This document shows positions 10,170 through 19,348 of a stretch of DNA of 64,000 nt, one piece after another. How positions within the stretch are numbered: the first letter of the stretch is position 1; every line of letters starts with the position of its first letter. The notes beneath the pieces are model-generated. The model worked only from the letters and a program-made list of their open reading frames with translations, did not search any database and had not been told where the DNA came from. A program made the translations under genes and the position numbers. The stretch comes from Hydractinia symbiolongicarpus (lineage: Eukaryota > Cnidaria > Hydrozoa > Anthoathecata > Hydractiniidae), in the NCBI RefSeq assembly GCF_029227915.1, contig NC_079878.1, positions 12,464,001 through 12,528,000 on the forward strand, in the 5' to 3' direction.

Positions 10170-10960
10170 ACTTTAAAATAAATTATTGTTCATTGGATAA
10201 TAAAACAATCTGTTGCACTGTTAGGATTCTTATTGGCTTAAAACTCAGTTTAACTTCGTTCTTAGAAAAAAATCTTTAGCCTGGATAAGTTTCGGGCGTC
10301 CAGACTAGCTGCACTGTCTCTATCTATCTATCTATCTATCTCTTCAGGCGATTTTAAAGATTCCGCCTTCGCTGGCGGAAATCAATAAACATACAGTATA
10401 AGAAATTAAACTTCTAATCAAAATTTGTGCATCACACAAATTTTCATATCTAAAACAAAAGGTCGAGCCTGAGTATATTCTTAGGATATTCTTAATTTTT
10501 GACCCATTTCTCAGCCTGTGATATTCTTATGGAGTATTTTCTTATGAAAAAAACCGTGTAGCTGAATTCTCGCAGAAGAATCCACCGAATCTCTCATTAA
10601 ACCGATGTAAGGGACACCAAACAAAAAACATACAACGCAGTTATTTGAATTTTCAAAACTCTCATTTCAACCACGACCCCGGGTTGTCTCTTTTATAACA
10701 GGATGGTAAAAAGAAAAAAAAAACTAGGATCGAGGTCGCTCACAATCTGCATTATTCTATGTATGTTTATAACCACTGAAACAAAACGACTATAACATAA
10801 GTATGTGCAACAAAAAGAAACAAATATTATAAAGTAAAAATGGAAAATGTCCAAAAAACTAAAGGTGTCTTAAATTGCATATCAAATGGCCCTAAAGGTA
10901 CACGCATTATAAAGTCTACTATCCAGTGAAAAATTAAATATTTTAAGTTCTTAGAATAAT
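10170..10960. other. No gene; microsatellite and small hairpins
   Basis: A (TATC)n run sits at 10319-10341. A hairpin 'ttccgcc-ttcgct-ggcggaa' lies at 10359-10379. 'cgaccccgggttgtctctttt' at 10675 and 'aggatcgaggtcg' at 10726 look like the two ends of a diverged MITE. No ORF of interest. Confidence 0.5.
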
Positions 10961-11049
10961 CAAACAGTGAGCCGGTTTTGGCTTTGACTTCTAAAAAAAG
11001 TTTTTATAAATCTAACGCTAAAAACCTCTAGTTTTTTAAGCACGGGTTT

Positions 11050-11125
11050 CTTACAATGAATCATTTTCAAAGCACGTCCCGTGATAAAAAAGAGACAACA
11101 GGCGCTGGGAACAAGGTTGACATTT
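11050..11125. repeat. MITE-family fragment
   Basis: 'gctgggaacaaggttgac' at 11105-11122 matches, in reverse, the 'aaccttgtcccaggg' ends of the family at 8477 and 8899. Only one end was identified. Confidence 0.35.
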
Positions 11126-11735
11126 TTGTTATCATTAATTTGTATGATCATTATTTTTTACCAAAAAAAATTATAGCAAGTCAATCAAGCTCATCCAAAC
11201 AGGCCTTTTATATCGAAATCGAAAAGGTCCTGGGAGCCACGTCACTAAATCGATTTAAATAGAGAATTAGTAAATAAAAAGCGCAAATCAGTGACCTGTT
11301 AAAACCTTGTATCTATGTTTACTCATTAAACGACGATTTTTTTAAACAAGTTTAAAGAAAAAATCACAAAATAAAGAACAAATCTCTGCTATTAGCTAAT
11401 GCAAATTTGTGACAATTAAATTTAAAATAATAATAGCAATATTAAGAATAATACTTATAATGATAATTTAAAACATAAACATCTGTTTTTCCGATTTTTT
11501 TTTTAATCCAGTGTGGGAACAAAAAAAGATTACCTGTTTTCGTCTTAATTTCATCATTATGTGTTCCGAAAAGAAAGAGTCTTACACAAATGCGAATAAA
11601 AAATAAGTTAAAACACGGGGAAGTGTTCTCAGGTGTTTCTATTATTCTTAACATGGATTCAAGTAGCATTGGTGTTTTCAACAAGTGTGAAATCTTTTGC
11701 TGAATAAAGATTGCGAAAAAGGCGTTTAAATGCGT

Positions 11736-11801
11736 GAAACAAATAAACAAATAAATAAATAAGCAAATAAACAAATAAACAAGTAAACAAAGAAACAAAT
11801 A
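11736..11801. repeat. (AAAC/AAAT)n simple repeat
   Basis: Run of aaac and aaat tetramers with a few changes. Read on the minus strand it makes a hydrophobic Leu/Phe/Tyr-rich ORF (inside 11442-11850), which is an artefact of the repeat. Confidence 0.9.
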
Positions 11802-11850
11802 GACATAGCCACAAGAGAAGTCTTAATGTTACACGCCAAACGTACACCAA

Positions 11851-11938
11851 ATTCGTTCCAAGGGCTCTTTTTCATTTTTAATAATACGATGGCGTTCCCA
11901 TCAATAAAAAGTGAAAAAGAGTCCTGGGGACGAGGTTA
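11851..11938. mobile_element. MITE of the 'cctggggacgaggtt' family
   Basis: Left end 'ttcgttccaagggctctttttca' and right end 'tgaaaaagagtcctggggac' then 'gaggtta' are inverted relative to each other. The element is about 88 bp with the same ends as 8899-8970 but a different centre. Flanking duplication not clear. Confidence 0.6.
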
Positions 11939-13227
11939 GGGAAACAATTTTATAAGAAACTGACTACCCGTCTTCCTTAAAACTTTTACTGCAATCATGC
12001 GCAAAAAAATTATTGGGATAAATGCTTAATTCAGAATCATACTTATAAAAACAATGATTTACAGCCTTTTCATACTTCGATTGCGTACTTTAAACTTGTC
12101 TAAGTTACATGCCAATCTTACGTTATTTAGAATATTTGAAATGATTGTTTCAAAATAATTCTTGCTGACGTCAGCGTGGCCTATTTTGAAAAATAGCTAA
12201 AAAAAATTTTTTTAAATTATGAACGGGATTGCTTTGTCTCCCACCAATCAATGTTACTGGGCATTCAGATATTATATCCATTCTCACCCCAGAGCTTTTT
12301 GAGGTCAACATCTTTATCTTTGCTTCATAATCATAATTGGAAAGAGCATTGAGGATGAAAGTGATTATCATAACAAGATTTTAAAAGGACAGAAATTACT
12401 TTAGATGAGGCAAAAATGACATTATTTCATCTTTTTTTTGTATATGTTGATTTTTTGTGTCAAGATCAAGTTTTTTAATGAATATCCCTTTTAAAGACCT
12501 CGTCAAAATTAAGAAATTGTTCAACGGTTCAAAAACTTTTTCTAATTAGCCGTCAATGTTATGAAAATTGTGAAGGAACTTTTTCAAATAAGAAGACATC
12601 AACATTTAAGAAATTCTTACAAGTTGTTACTTATGAAATGATTATCTTATCATACACTAGGGAATTTGGTCACCGGCTGTAGGTGTTATATCATTAACAC
12701 TTGCAACGTATGCTCGCGCTCTGAAATCGAACACATTGTTGTTTTGCATATTTTTAAACGAATTCATGATGAGCATGATGGATGCATCGTGGTAAGTTTT
12801 ACTTTAAAATTAAGACGATTATAATATTTTTTTCTTACGCGTATACTAATCAGAAGAAAAGCATAAAGAAAAAAAATAATCGGATTTTAAATGTTTCTCT
12901 AAGCAAAATTTTTTTTTTCTTTTCAATTTGCTGATAAATTCACGCTTGTTATTTTTATATGTAAAAACAATTTGAATTTTGTATTATATAATCTATGTAG
13001 ATAAAGAATTGTTAAAATTATTTTGTTGCTATGGGCCTGTTACTTTAAACATTTATTAGTTGTGCGCAATACATTATAATATTTAGACGGTGGCTAATTC
13101 GTTTCGACCATACTATGACGATTTTTTTATAATTGAATTTCCGCGCCCGAAGAAGTAGGAAATTCTTTAAAACCGTCGTTTTTTTCTTTCGAAGCATTTT
13201 TTGAGAAAAAATCGACCTAGGGATTTC
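11939..13227. other. No recognised gene
   Basis: AT-rich, with poly-T runs at 12200, 12430, 12830 and 12910. Only short scattered ORFs. Confidence 0.5.
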
Positions 13228-13312
13228 ACGTTCCTCTGAGAGGAGGATAGTATTGGTTTCCCACCGCTAACTGACTAACTAACTAACCTTGTCCCAAATG
13301 ATCAATTGCAGA
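13228..13312 (-). repeat. SINE-like repeat, copy 1
   Basis: Shares 'atagtattggtttcc', then '...ctaact...', 'gtcccaaatg' and 'tcaattgca' with 63214-63290. This copy lacks the tRNA-like head visible in the second. Confidence 0.55.
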
Positions 13313-13379
13313 TTTAAACTTCGTACCCAAACTCCCTAAGTACTGGGAAGTCATCTAAATGACGTTTCAGGCCAAAATT

Positions 13380-13745
13380 GGTATCTGTGTTCAACAAAAT
13401 TTGGCACAGTTAACAAAAAAAGTATGCTAAACATAATGGTGACATTATAATTTTGATTTTTGTCACCTAAATGTCATTTTGGGCCAAAATTGTTCCAAAA
13501 GTTAAAACTACTTTATTTTCGACAAAATTTGGCACAGTTAACAGAAAATGTAAGCTGAACATGATGGTGACATCAAAATTTTGATTTTTGTCACCTTAAA
13601 TGTCATTTTAAGCCAAAATTGGTCCAAAAATTAAAACTACTTTATTTTCGACAAAAATTGGCACAGTTAATAAAAAAGGTATGCTGAACATGATGGTGAC
13701 ATCAAAATTTTGATTTTTTGTCAACTAAATGCCGTTTAAGACCAT
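13380..13745 (+). repeat. ~128-bp tandem repeat, about 2.8 copies
   Basis: The block 'acaaaatttggcacagttaa' starts at 13394, 13522 and 13651 (offsets 128 and 129). Each unit continues with 'gtatgctgaacatgatggtg', 'acatcaaaattttgattttt', 'gtcacctaaatgtcatttt' and 'ggccaaaattg'. Copies are about 90 percent alike by eye. A partial unit precedes the first. Confidence 0.88.
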
Positions 13746-14739
13746 AAATCGCAAGACTTTCAACCATGAATGATATAATGTGAGTTTATTATAACACGTT
13801 TCGTTTTGTTTGCGTTTGTTGGAAGATATAATGTCACTTGTGTGCTTTATCTTCAGAGCTTCATGCACCAAACCTCTTCGAATGTTTGGCACGATAACAC
13901 AACGAATTAACAGGTTGACATCAAATATTTTGGTAGTGAGCGGAAATTCTAAGAGCCCCTAGGGCTTCTTGTTCATTTTGTATTTGTCTTTAATTATTGT
14001 CACGAATAAGATTTTCTTAAGAGAAGTGCGTGCGTGTGGATTTTTGTTCGATCTTTTCCTGAAAGAATGCCTGTGAAGCACTGCGCAAAAGGTTTTGAAA
14101 ACCTCATTTAATACCCCTGCTTGGATATAAAGACAACCGGATTGTGCTAATTTTTAAAAAAAAGACAATTTCTTCCAAGAGGAACGACAGACCATCGAGT
14201 GTTTAAATTTTGGAGAGCTTACTGAAAAGAAGATCACCCAATCTCCCGATATGGTAACTTTTTATAAGTACAATTCTATCTATAAGAACAATATGCGGCT
14301 GAGATTTCCTAAATAAAACTATTTGCATAGCTTGAATTTTACTGATTTCTTCGCCTTAAAAAATACTAAAAAAACATAAATCTTTCAAGATTATTTTTTT
14401 TTAAATAGCGTATAGTAAAACAACTGGGTTCGTACTCAAAATGCACGATCGAAGCTATTCGCGCCACTCTGCATTGAGACGCATTAGAACTCATAATTCG
14501 TGACGTCAATCATTTAGCAAATTTTAGCAAAATAAAACGCACCTGATACATGTTTGTAAGCATGGTGCAAACGAAAGGTTCCTGGAACAGGTTTTAAACT
14601 CACAAAAAGGTATGAATTGTAGAATCCTAATTAACATCAAATTTTGAAACAGGAAACAGAATATTTAAATGATGAAATATTTAGATTTAAAATATATATA
14701 ATAAACATTTGTAATTTACAGTTTTCAAAAGAGGAATCA
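13746..14739. other. No recognised gene
   Basis: No domain or repeat noticed apart from poly-T and poly-A runs. Confidence 0.45.
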
Positions 14740-14748
14740 ATATATAAT

Positions 14749-14860
14749 CGAAGTTTCTGCTGCACCGGTACCGGAATCGTACATCGAAAAACTACTGAAC
14801 CGGTACCGGATTTCTCCGGCTCACAGCTAGTGAACCGGCACAGGATTTTTCAGCAAACTT
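14749..14860 (+). repeat. MULE left terminal inverted repeat
   Basis: Begins cgaagtttctgctgcaccgg, has taccgg units at 14768 and 14803, and a third degenerate unit 'gtgaaccggcacaggat' at about 14830. Pairs with 16460-16605. Confidence 0.88.
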
Positions 14861-15213
14861 CCTAGTTTTTTTGTGTAAAATTTTATTTTGACAACGAAGA
14901 CGATAAAATAAGTATTACTAGAAATGGTAATTTTTCATATCCTGAAAAAATCAACTTAGAGAGGTTGCTGCGATACATGTTTAATCCCTTGACCGTTTGG
15001 AACGTTTCAATAGAATGATTCGTTTCAAAGAAGCAAAAGCCTGGTTTCTATTTCGTGGATACAAACCCTTGCATATTAAATAGGTAAGAGCCTAGACGCT
15101 TGAAGTTTTCTTGAGGAAACCAGCTGTACTGCTTTCATACGCGGAGAAGATATTCTTTTTCGCTGAAGAATTTTATAGTTTTGATACGGCATCTCGATAG
15201 GCACAAATTCAGT

Positions 15214-16198
15214 ATGTCGATTACTTTTGTTGTTGGGGAAAAATTTTCGACTTTTCAAGAATTAAAACAAAATTAGATACATACAAAGAGAAGAATTTTG
15301 TTGATGTCTACGTTAGAGATGGTCGAACTGTTAAGGCTTCACAAAAAGGATTGACGAAAATAATAAAATCCGAGCTTCAGTACTATGAATTAAAATATGC
15401 TTGTGTTCATGGTGGAAGAAAATTCAAAGGAAGAGGTTCTGCACAACGAGCTGTTCAGTGCGTATTTTGTTTACATTAATTAGCGACCCTGTTTCCAGAC
15501 CTCTTTATTAATGTGTTCTATAAAACTGTTTTTTTATATACAGTAAGTGACGATTATCTACAGCCCTGTCACTTTGCTTTTATTTTGAGGGCGTCGTTAA
15601 GGTTAAAACGACGACGTCATTAGCGCTCACTGAGATAGTATTTTTGTGTGTTTACCATTCCTCGCATTTTTTTCTAGATTCCTCAGTTCATTTATGCAGT
15701 GACGTTAACAACAATTTTAAGGGTTTATTTTTTCAATATGAGGAAATGAAGGATGCGTATGAAGCATATCCAGAATTGATTTGTGTTGATGCTACCTATA
15801 AACTAACTTAGCTAAAAATTCCAGTTTACTTCATGTTAGTGGAAATTCGATGGGCCAAAGTGAAATTGTTGGAGTGGCGCTTCTTGCTATGGAAGATAAA
15901 GAAACATTGTCCTGGTTTTTGGAAACTTTTAAACAAAACAATCCTTCTTCAGAGAATCTTCGTGTGATTATGGCGGACAAGGATTTGAATGAAAGAGAAC
16001 TAATAAAAGTTACATTTCTTGGTGTAAAAGTATTAATATGTCTCTTCCACACATTAAAGGCATTTAAAAGAGAAGTCACTGTCGCGAAAATGGGCGTTAC
16101 TCAAGCGAAAGTTGATTCACTGTTGTTCCTCTTTCAACAAATGGCGTATGCTAACACGGAGAAGGAATACCGCTGCGAACGGAGCTTCTCACAATTTT
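15214..16198 (+). pseudogene. ZSWIM1/3-like MULE transposase, truncated and frameshifted
   Basis: Likely start at ATG 15214 (MSITFVVGEKFSTFQELK); one base too many near 15268 shifts the frame. It continues KLDTYKEKNFVDVYVRDG and 'YYELKYACVHGGRKFKGRG', the N-terminal zinc-ribbon-like part seen in ZSWIM3-type proteins. A probable intron runs from about 15460 (gt) to about 15677 (ag). Then 'EEMKDAYEAYPELICVDATY' carries the first catalytic Asp region of MULE transposases. An in-frame TAG at 15809 and a frameshift near 15842 follow. The last open part (15850-16198) holds 'MADKDLNERE' and 'LICLFHTLKAFKRE', typical of this family, and stops before any SWIM zinc finger. The product cannot be active as is. 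Confidence 0.8.
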
Positions 16199-16459
16199 AG
16201 AGTTTTAAACTCCAGTCAAGTTTAAACAAGCAAAAATGCCGTTATGTTTATACCTTTAAGCCAATTGTTATTTGCGAACTTATATTTTTTTATTATATTT
16301 ATTTTTTACTCGATTGATTGCTAAAACAACGAACTTTGTAGATTGTTTTTTCGCAAAAAAGAAACAGTAGTTATCGCTGCATAAAACACGTTATTTTTCC
16401 TTACTTTATTTTGATAATCCTCGTCCGAAAAGGCAACAAAGAAAGCTACGAATTAATTA

Positions 16460-16605
16460 AGATCCTGTACCGGTGCACTAGATTTACAAATATGGGGTCC
16501 GGTAAAGTTTCATTACCGGTGCAACAGTTCTTAAATCTACGAATCCGGTACCGGTTCAGTAGTTCTTCGATGTACGATTCCGGTACCGGTGCAGCAGACA
16601 CTTCG
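16460..16605 (-). repeat. MULE right terminal inverted repeat
   Basis: In reverse complement it begins cgaagtgtctgctgcaccgg and repeats the left TIR with two changes over about 66 bp. Further sub-units 'gcaccggtaatgaaactttacc' and 'ctagtgcaccggtacaggat' continue inward, one more than on the left. Confidence 0.88.
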
Positions 16606-16614
16606 ATATATAAT

Positions 16615-17990
16615 ATTTTTCAACTGCAGTGGAACATTCACATGTTATGTTGGTCATTTTTGTTAAAAAATTTGAGCATAGTATAGTTTGGATCCAAAAA
16701 ATAGTTTTTTTCTGTTAACTATATATATAGATTTTAAATTACAAAATTTTTAAGGTGCTGCAAAATGAATTAGAGTTGAACAAAAATTAAGAACAAAAAT
16801 AAAACAATAGTAAGGCTTAAGCTCATGCTGAACATTTTTTATAAAAAATGAATTGCAAATTTGTCCTTTGGAGTGACAATCTCTGAGGAAAGCTGAGTGA
16901 ATATAGTCAGTTTTTGGCAATAGTGATATGAAAATAAAAGAAACACTAGGGGAACACAGTGTTGCCTAGACACAGACACATTATTTATTTTTCCACGCTT
17001 TATTATGTATGCTCCATAGTTTTTTTCTCCACATACATAAGTCCCATTTCTTCTCATGGCATTTTCTAAGACCATTGTAAGTAAAGTTTAAAATTTACAT
17101 TTTTACCTGCTATGTAATTAAAGATGAGGTTATTCCTAAAATTGCAAAAATATAATATGTAAATAAATGATATCAGTGAGAACCAATAAGCAGGGGGGGG
17201 GGGTTATTAAAAGGGTGTATTGGAATGTATACTGAAAGAAGAGATACAATATATATATGATACAAAGTAGGTAAAAATGCAGTGCGTAAAATCAATAAAC
17301 ATACTACCTGCGTCAATGATGGTAAGTAAATACCAGCAAACACACAATGTATAAACATCTAAAACAAAACAAAAAAAATTTCTGACAATTTAATGACACC
17401 AGCATCTACTTTTCATAGTTAATACAGTTCCCTCGCTTTTTTTTCTTTTTACCTTTGTTTGACCTCTACATTCCTATTAGCTTCTGCTACAGTATTGGTC
17501 TCCTGCCATGATAATTATAGTAACTATATATATCTAAATCTAGCACTTGTAATTTTACTCATTTTCTTACTGGCAAAAATAAATTTATATTTTTATTACT
17601 TCCAGAACACTGCACATATTTTTGTCACTAGGTTTTATAAATGACTTCTAACTTGTACAATACATTCATAAGCGTACATAAGTGGCAAGTATGAGATATT
17701 ATTTATTAACAATTTGTTTTACAATCATGTATATAAAATATTCTAGCTTCTCGAGAAAAGTCGCTAATTAAAGTCAATGAAGAAGGCAATTAATTTAGCA
17801 AAGCTTTGCATACCACCATCCTGAAATAAGTTATAGTTAGACTATAGCTTGTATTTTTGAGATGGTATATATTGCAAGGAAGTGGTATGCCAGAAAATTT
17901 GGGAAAAAACAACGAAAACAAACAGCAAGATGCTAAAAATACTGAATAAATAGATTAAATTTTTTAGGGATTTTAATTGCTTAAATCACG
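16615..17990. other. No recognised gene
   Basis: A minus-strand ORF at 16839-17075 (MVLENAMRRNGTYVCGEKNY) is open but unrecognised. A run of 11 G lies at 17192-17203. The rest is AT-rich. Confidence 0.4.
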
Positions 17991-17999
17991 AATTTTTAA

Positions 18000-18800
18000 A
18001 CATGTAATAATTTCGAAAAGTAGGAATAAGACTATTCCAAGACATGGATTCAAGATTTCCACAATTTTTCTAATAGTTCCTATTTATAAGAACACACACA
18101 CATACCATAAATTTTATGTCAGGAAGTTATAGGTAGTTAAAAACACAGAGTAAATATGTTGATGTCAATGGTGTAAAATTCAAACCAACTAACTTTTGAG
18201 AGGTTTCACAGGGTCTGTATTAGGCCCAATGCTTTTTCTAATCTCAGTTGGTTTGGATATACAACCAGAACAAGAGATATGGGTAGTTACCTAGCTTTGT
18301 AGATATCACACTAACACTAAAATAGATTAATGTCTCTTGCACACCTTTAAATTTCAAAGTGATTTAAATACAAGTGTTTAAGCATCTAAATTATGAGAAA
18401 ACAGACTTTTTGAAACCACTTTATGTTAAAGGGATTGAAAAGTTAAAGTTACTCATCAAGTTTTTCAGAATTGTTCAAAAATTCAATCTGTTCTAGGCTG
18501 TATTAAATCTAAATTCAAATTCATCTGTATCAATTCTGTCCTTATTACCCCCTGTCAAGTTTTCTCAGTCTTTGGCCCTGTAACTAAGTGTCTATATCTT
18601 TTTACCTGATTATCTTCCTTCATTTTTCCAAATGTGCCCACCAACCCAATCTTCTTATGTTTATAACATCTTAAATGCTAGCCTGCTTCTTAGCTTATCA
18701 AACCTCTTTTGTCTCTTAGACTGTCATTACACATTAACCTACCATTCTTTTATCATTTATTTCTAAACAGTCAAAATCCTCTTAATTAAACTATGATGTT
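18000..18800 (+). pseudogene. Decayed LINE reverse transcriptase remnant
   Basis: Frame fragments preserve a reverse transcriptase order: 'GSVLGPMLFLISVGLDI' at about 18208-18260 (the QGSVLGP block), a degraded 'FVD' block near 18300 where YADD is expected, then 'NYEKTDFLKPLYVKGIEKLK' at about 18390-18450 (the thumb-side block with K-T after N-x-x-K). Many stops and shifts. Probably Jockey/CR1-like. Confidence 0.5.
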
Positions 18801-19320
18801 ACAATCAAAAAATTTCTGATTTACCATTTTCACTTGGACTAAACCCATAGTGAAAATGAAGTTGTAAGAAATTATATATATCTAAATTATCTCTGAATCA
18901 TGACACATTTTTTGTTACACCAAAAGGAGATGGTCAAATTCCTCTTATTCAAAAATCCATCACTTTGCTCAAATGCTTATATAATAATAGTTTATTACAA
19001 TGTTACTGTTTTTTTGTTTTTTGCTGCTCTATCTTGCAAAGTTTTATGAGAATTTAGGGACAAAACAGTGTTTATTGCGTCATTTTCTAGGAAAATGGAG
19101 GGGAATTATCAAAAAGGTTCCAGGCCATTACAACAAACAAATACTTTCCAAAAAAGAATTTGGGAGAATTTTTGTGACCAACTTTTAAATAATTTATAAT
19201 ATAAGTTGTTTTAAAAGTTTGTTTCTCTTTAACTTTGGAATAAGGAAGGTGTGAACAAATATGTAAACATGTAAAATAATATTTTAGAAGGAATAATGTT
19301 TTCCGTATTTTGCGTTTTAG

Positions 19321-19348
19321 TGGTTTAAGTGGTTCTGACCAAGAAGAG
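19321..19348 (+). CDS. Unknown gene, exon 1 seen
   Basis: 28 nt between 'gcgttttag' and 'gtatgt'; one base completes an earlier codon, then GLSGSDQEE. So at least one upstream exon is missing. Confidence 0.5.

Larger units (their letters stand above)
14740..16614 (+). mobile_element. MULE-type DNA transposon with mosaic TIRs
   Basis: Element 14749-16605 (1857 bp), flanked by atatataat at 14740-14748 and 16606-16614, a perfect 9-bp target duplication. The terminal inverted repeats start CGAAGT and match over about 66 bp with two mismatches. Each contains two ACCGGTACCGG units, and weaker 'ctagtg.accgg.acaggat' units continue inward, so the TIR is itself a tandem repeat. The interior encodes a broken ZSWIM-like transposase. 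Mutator-like elements typically give 9-bp duplications, which agrees with the protein. Confidence 0.9.

Noticed and set aside
11442-11850. Minus-strand ORFs with a hydrophobic, membrane-like N-terminus
   Set aside because: The hydrophobic run is the translation of the (AAAC/AAAT)n simple repeat.
13380-13745. CRISPR-like array
   Set aside because: Whole 128-bp units repeat without unique spacers; eukaryotic tandem repeat.
16839-17075. Minus-strand ORF MVLENAMRRNGTYVCGEKNY...
   Set aside because: Looks slightly gene-like but has no recognised motif or matching splice partner.
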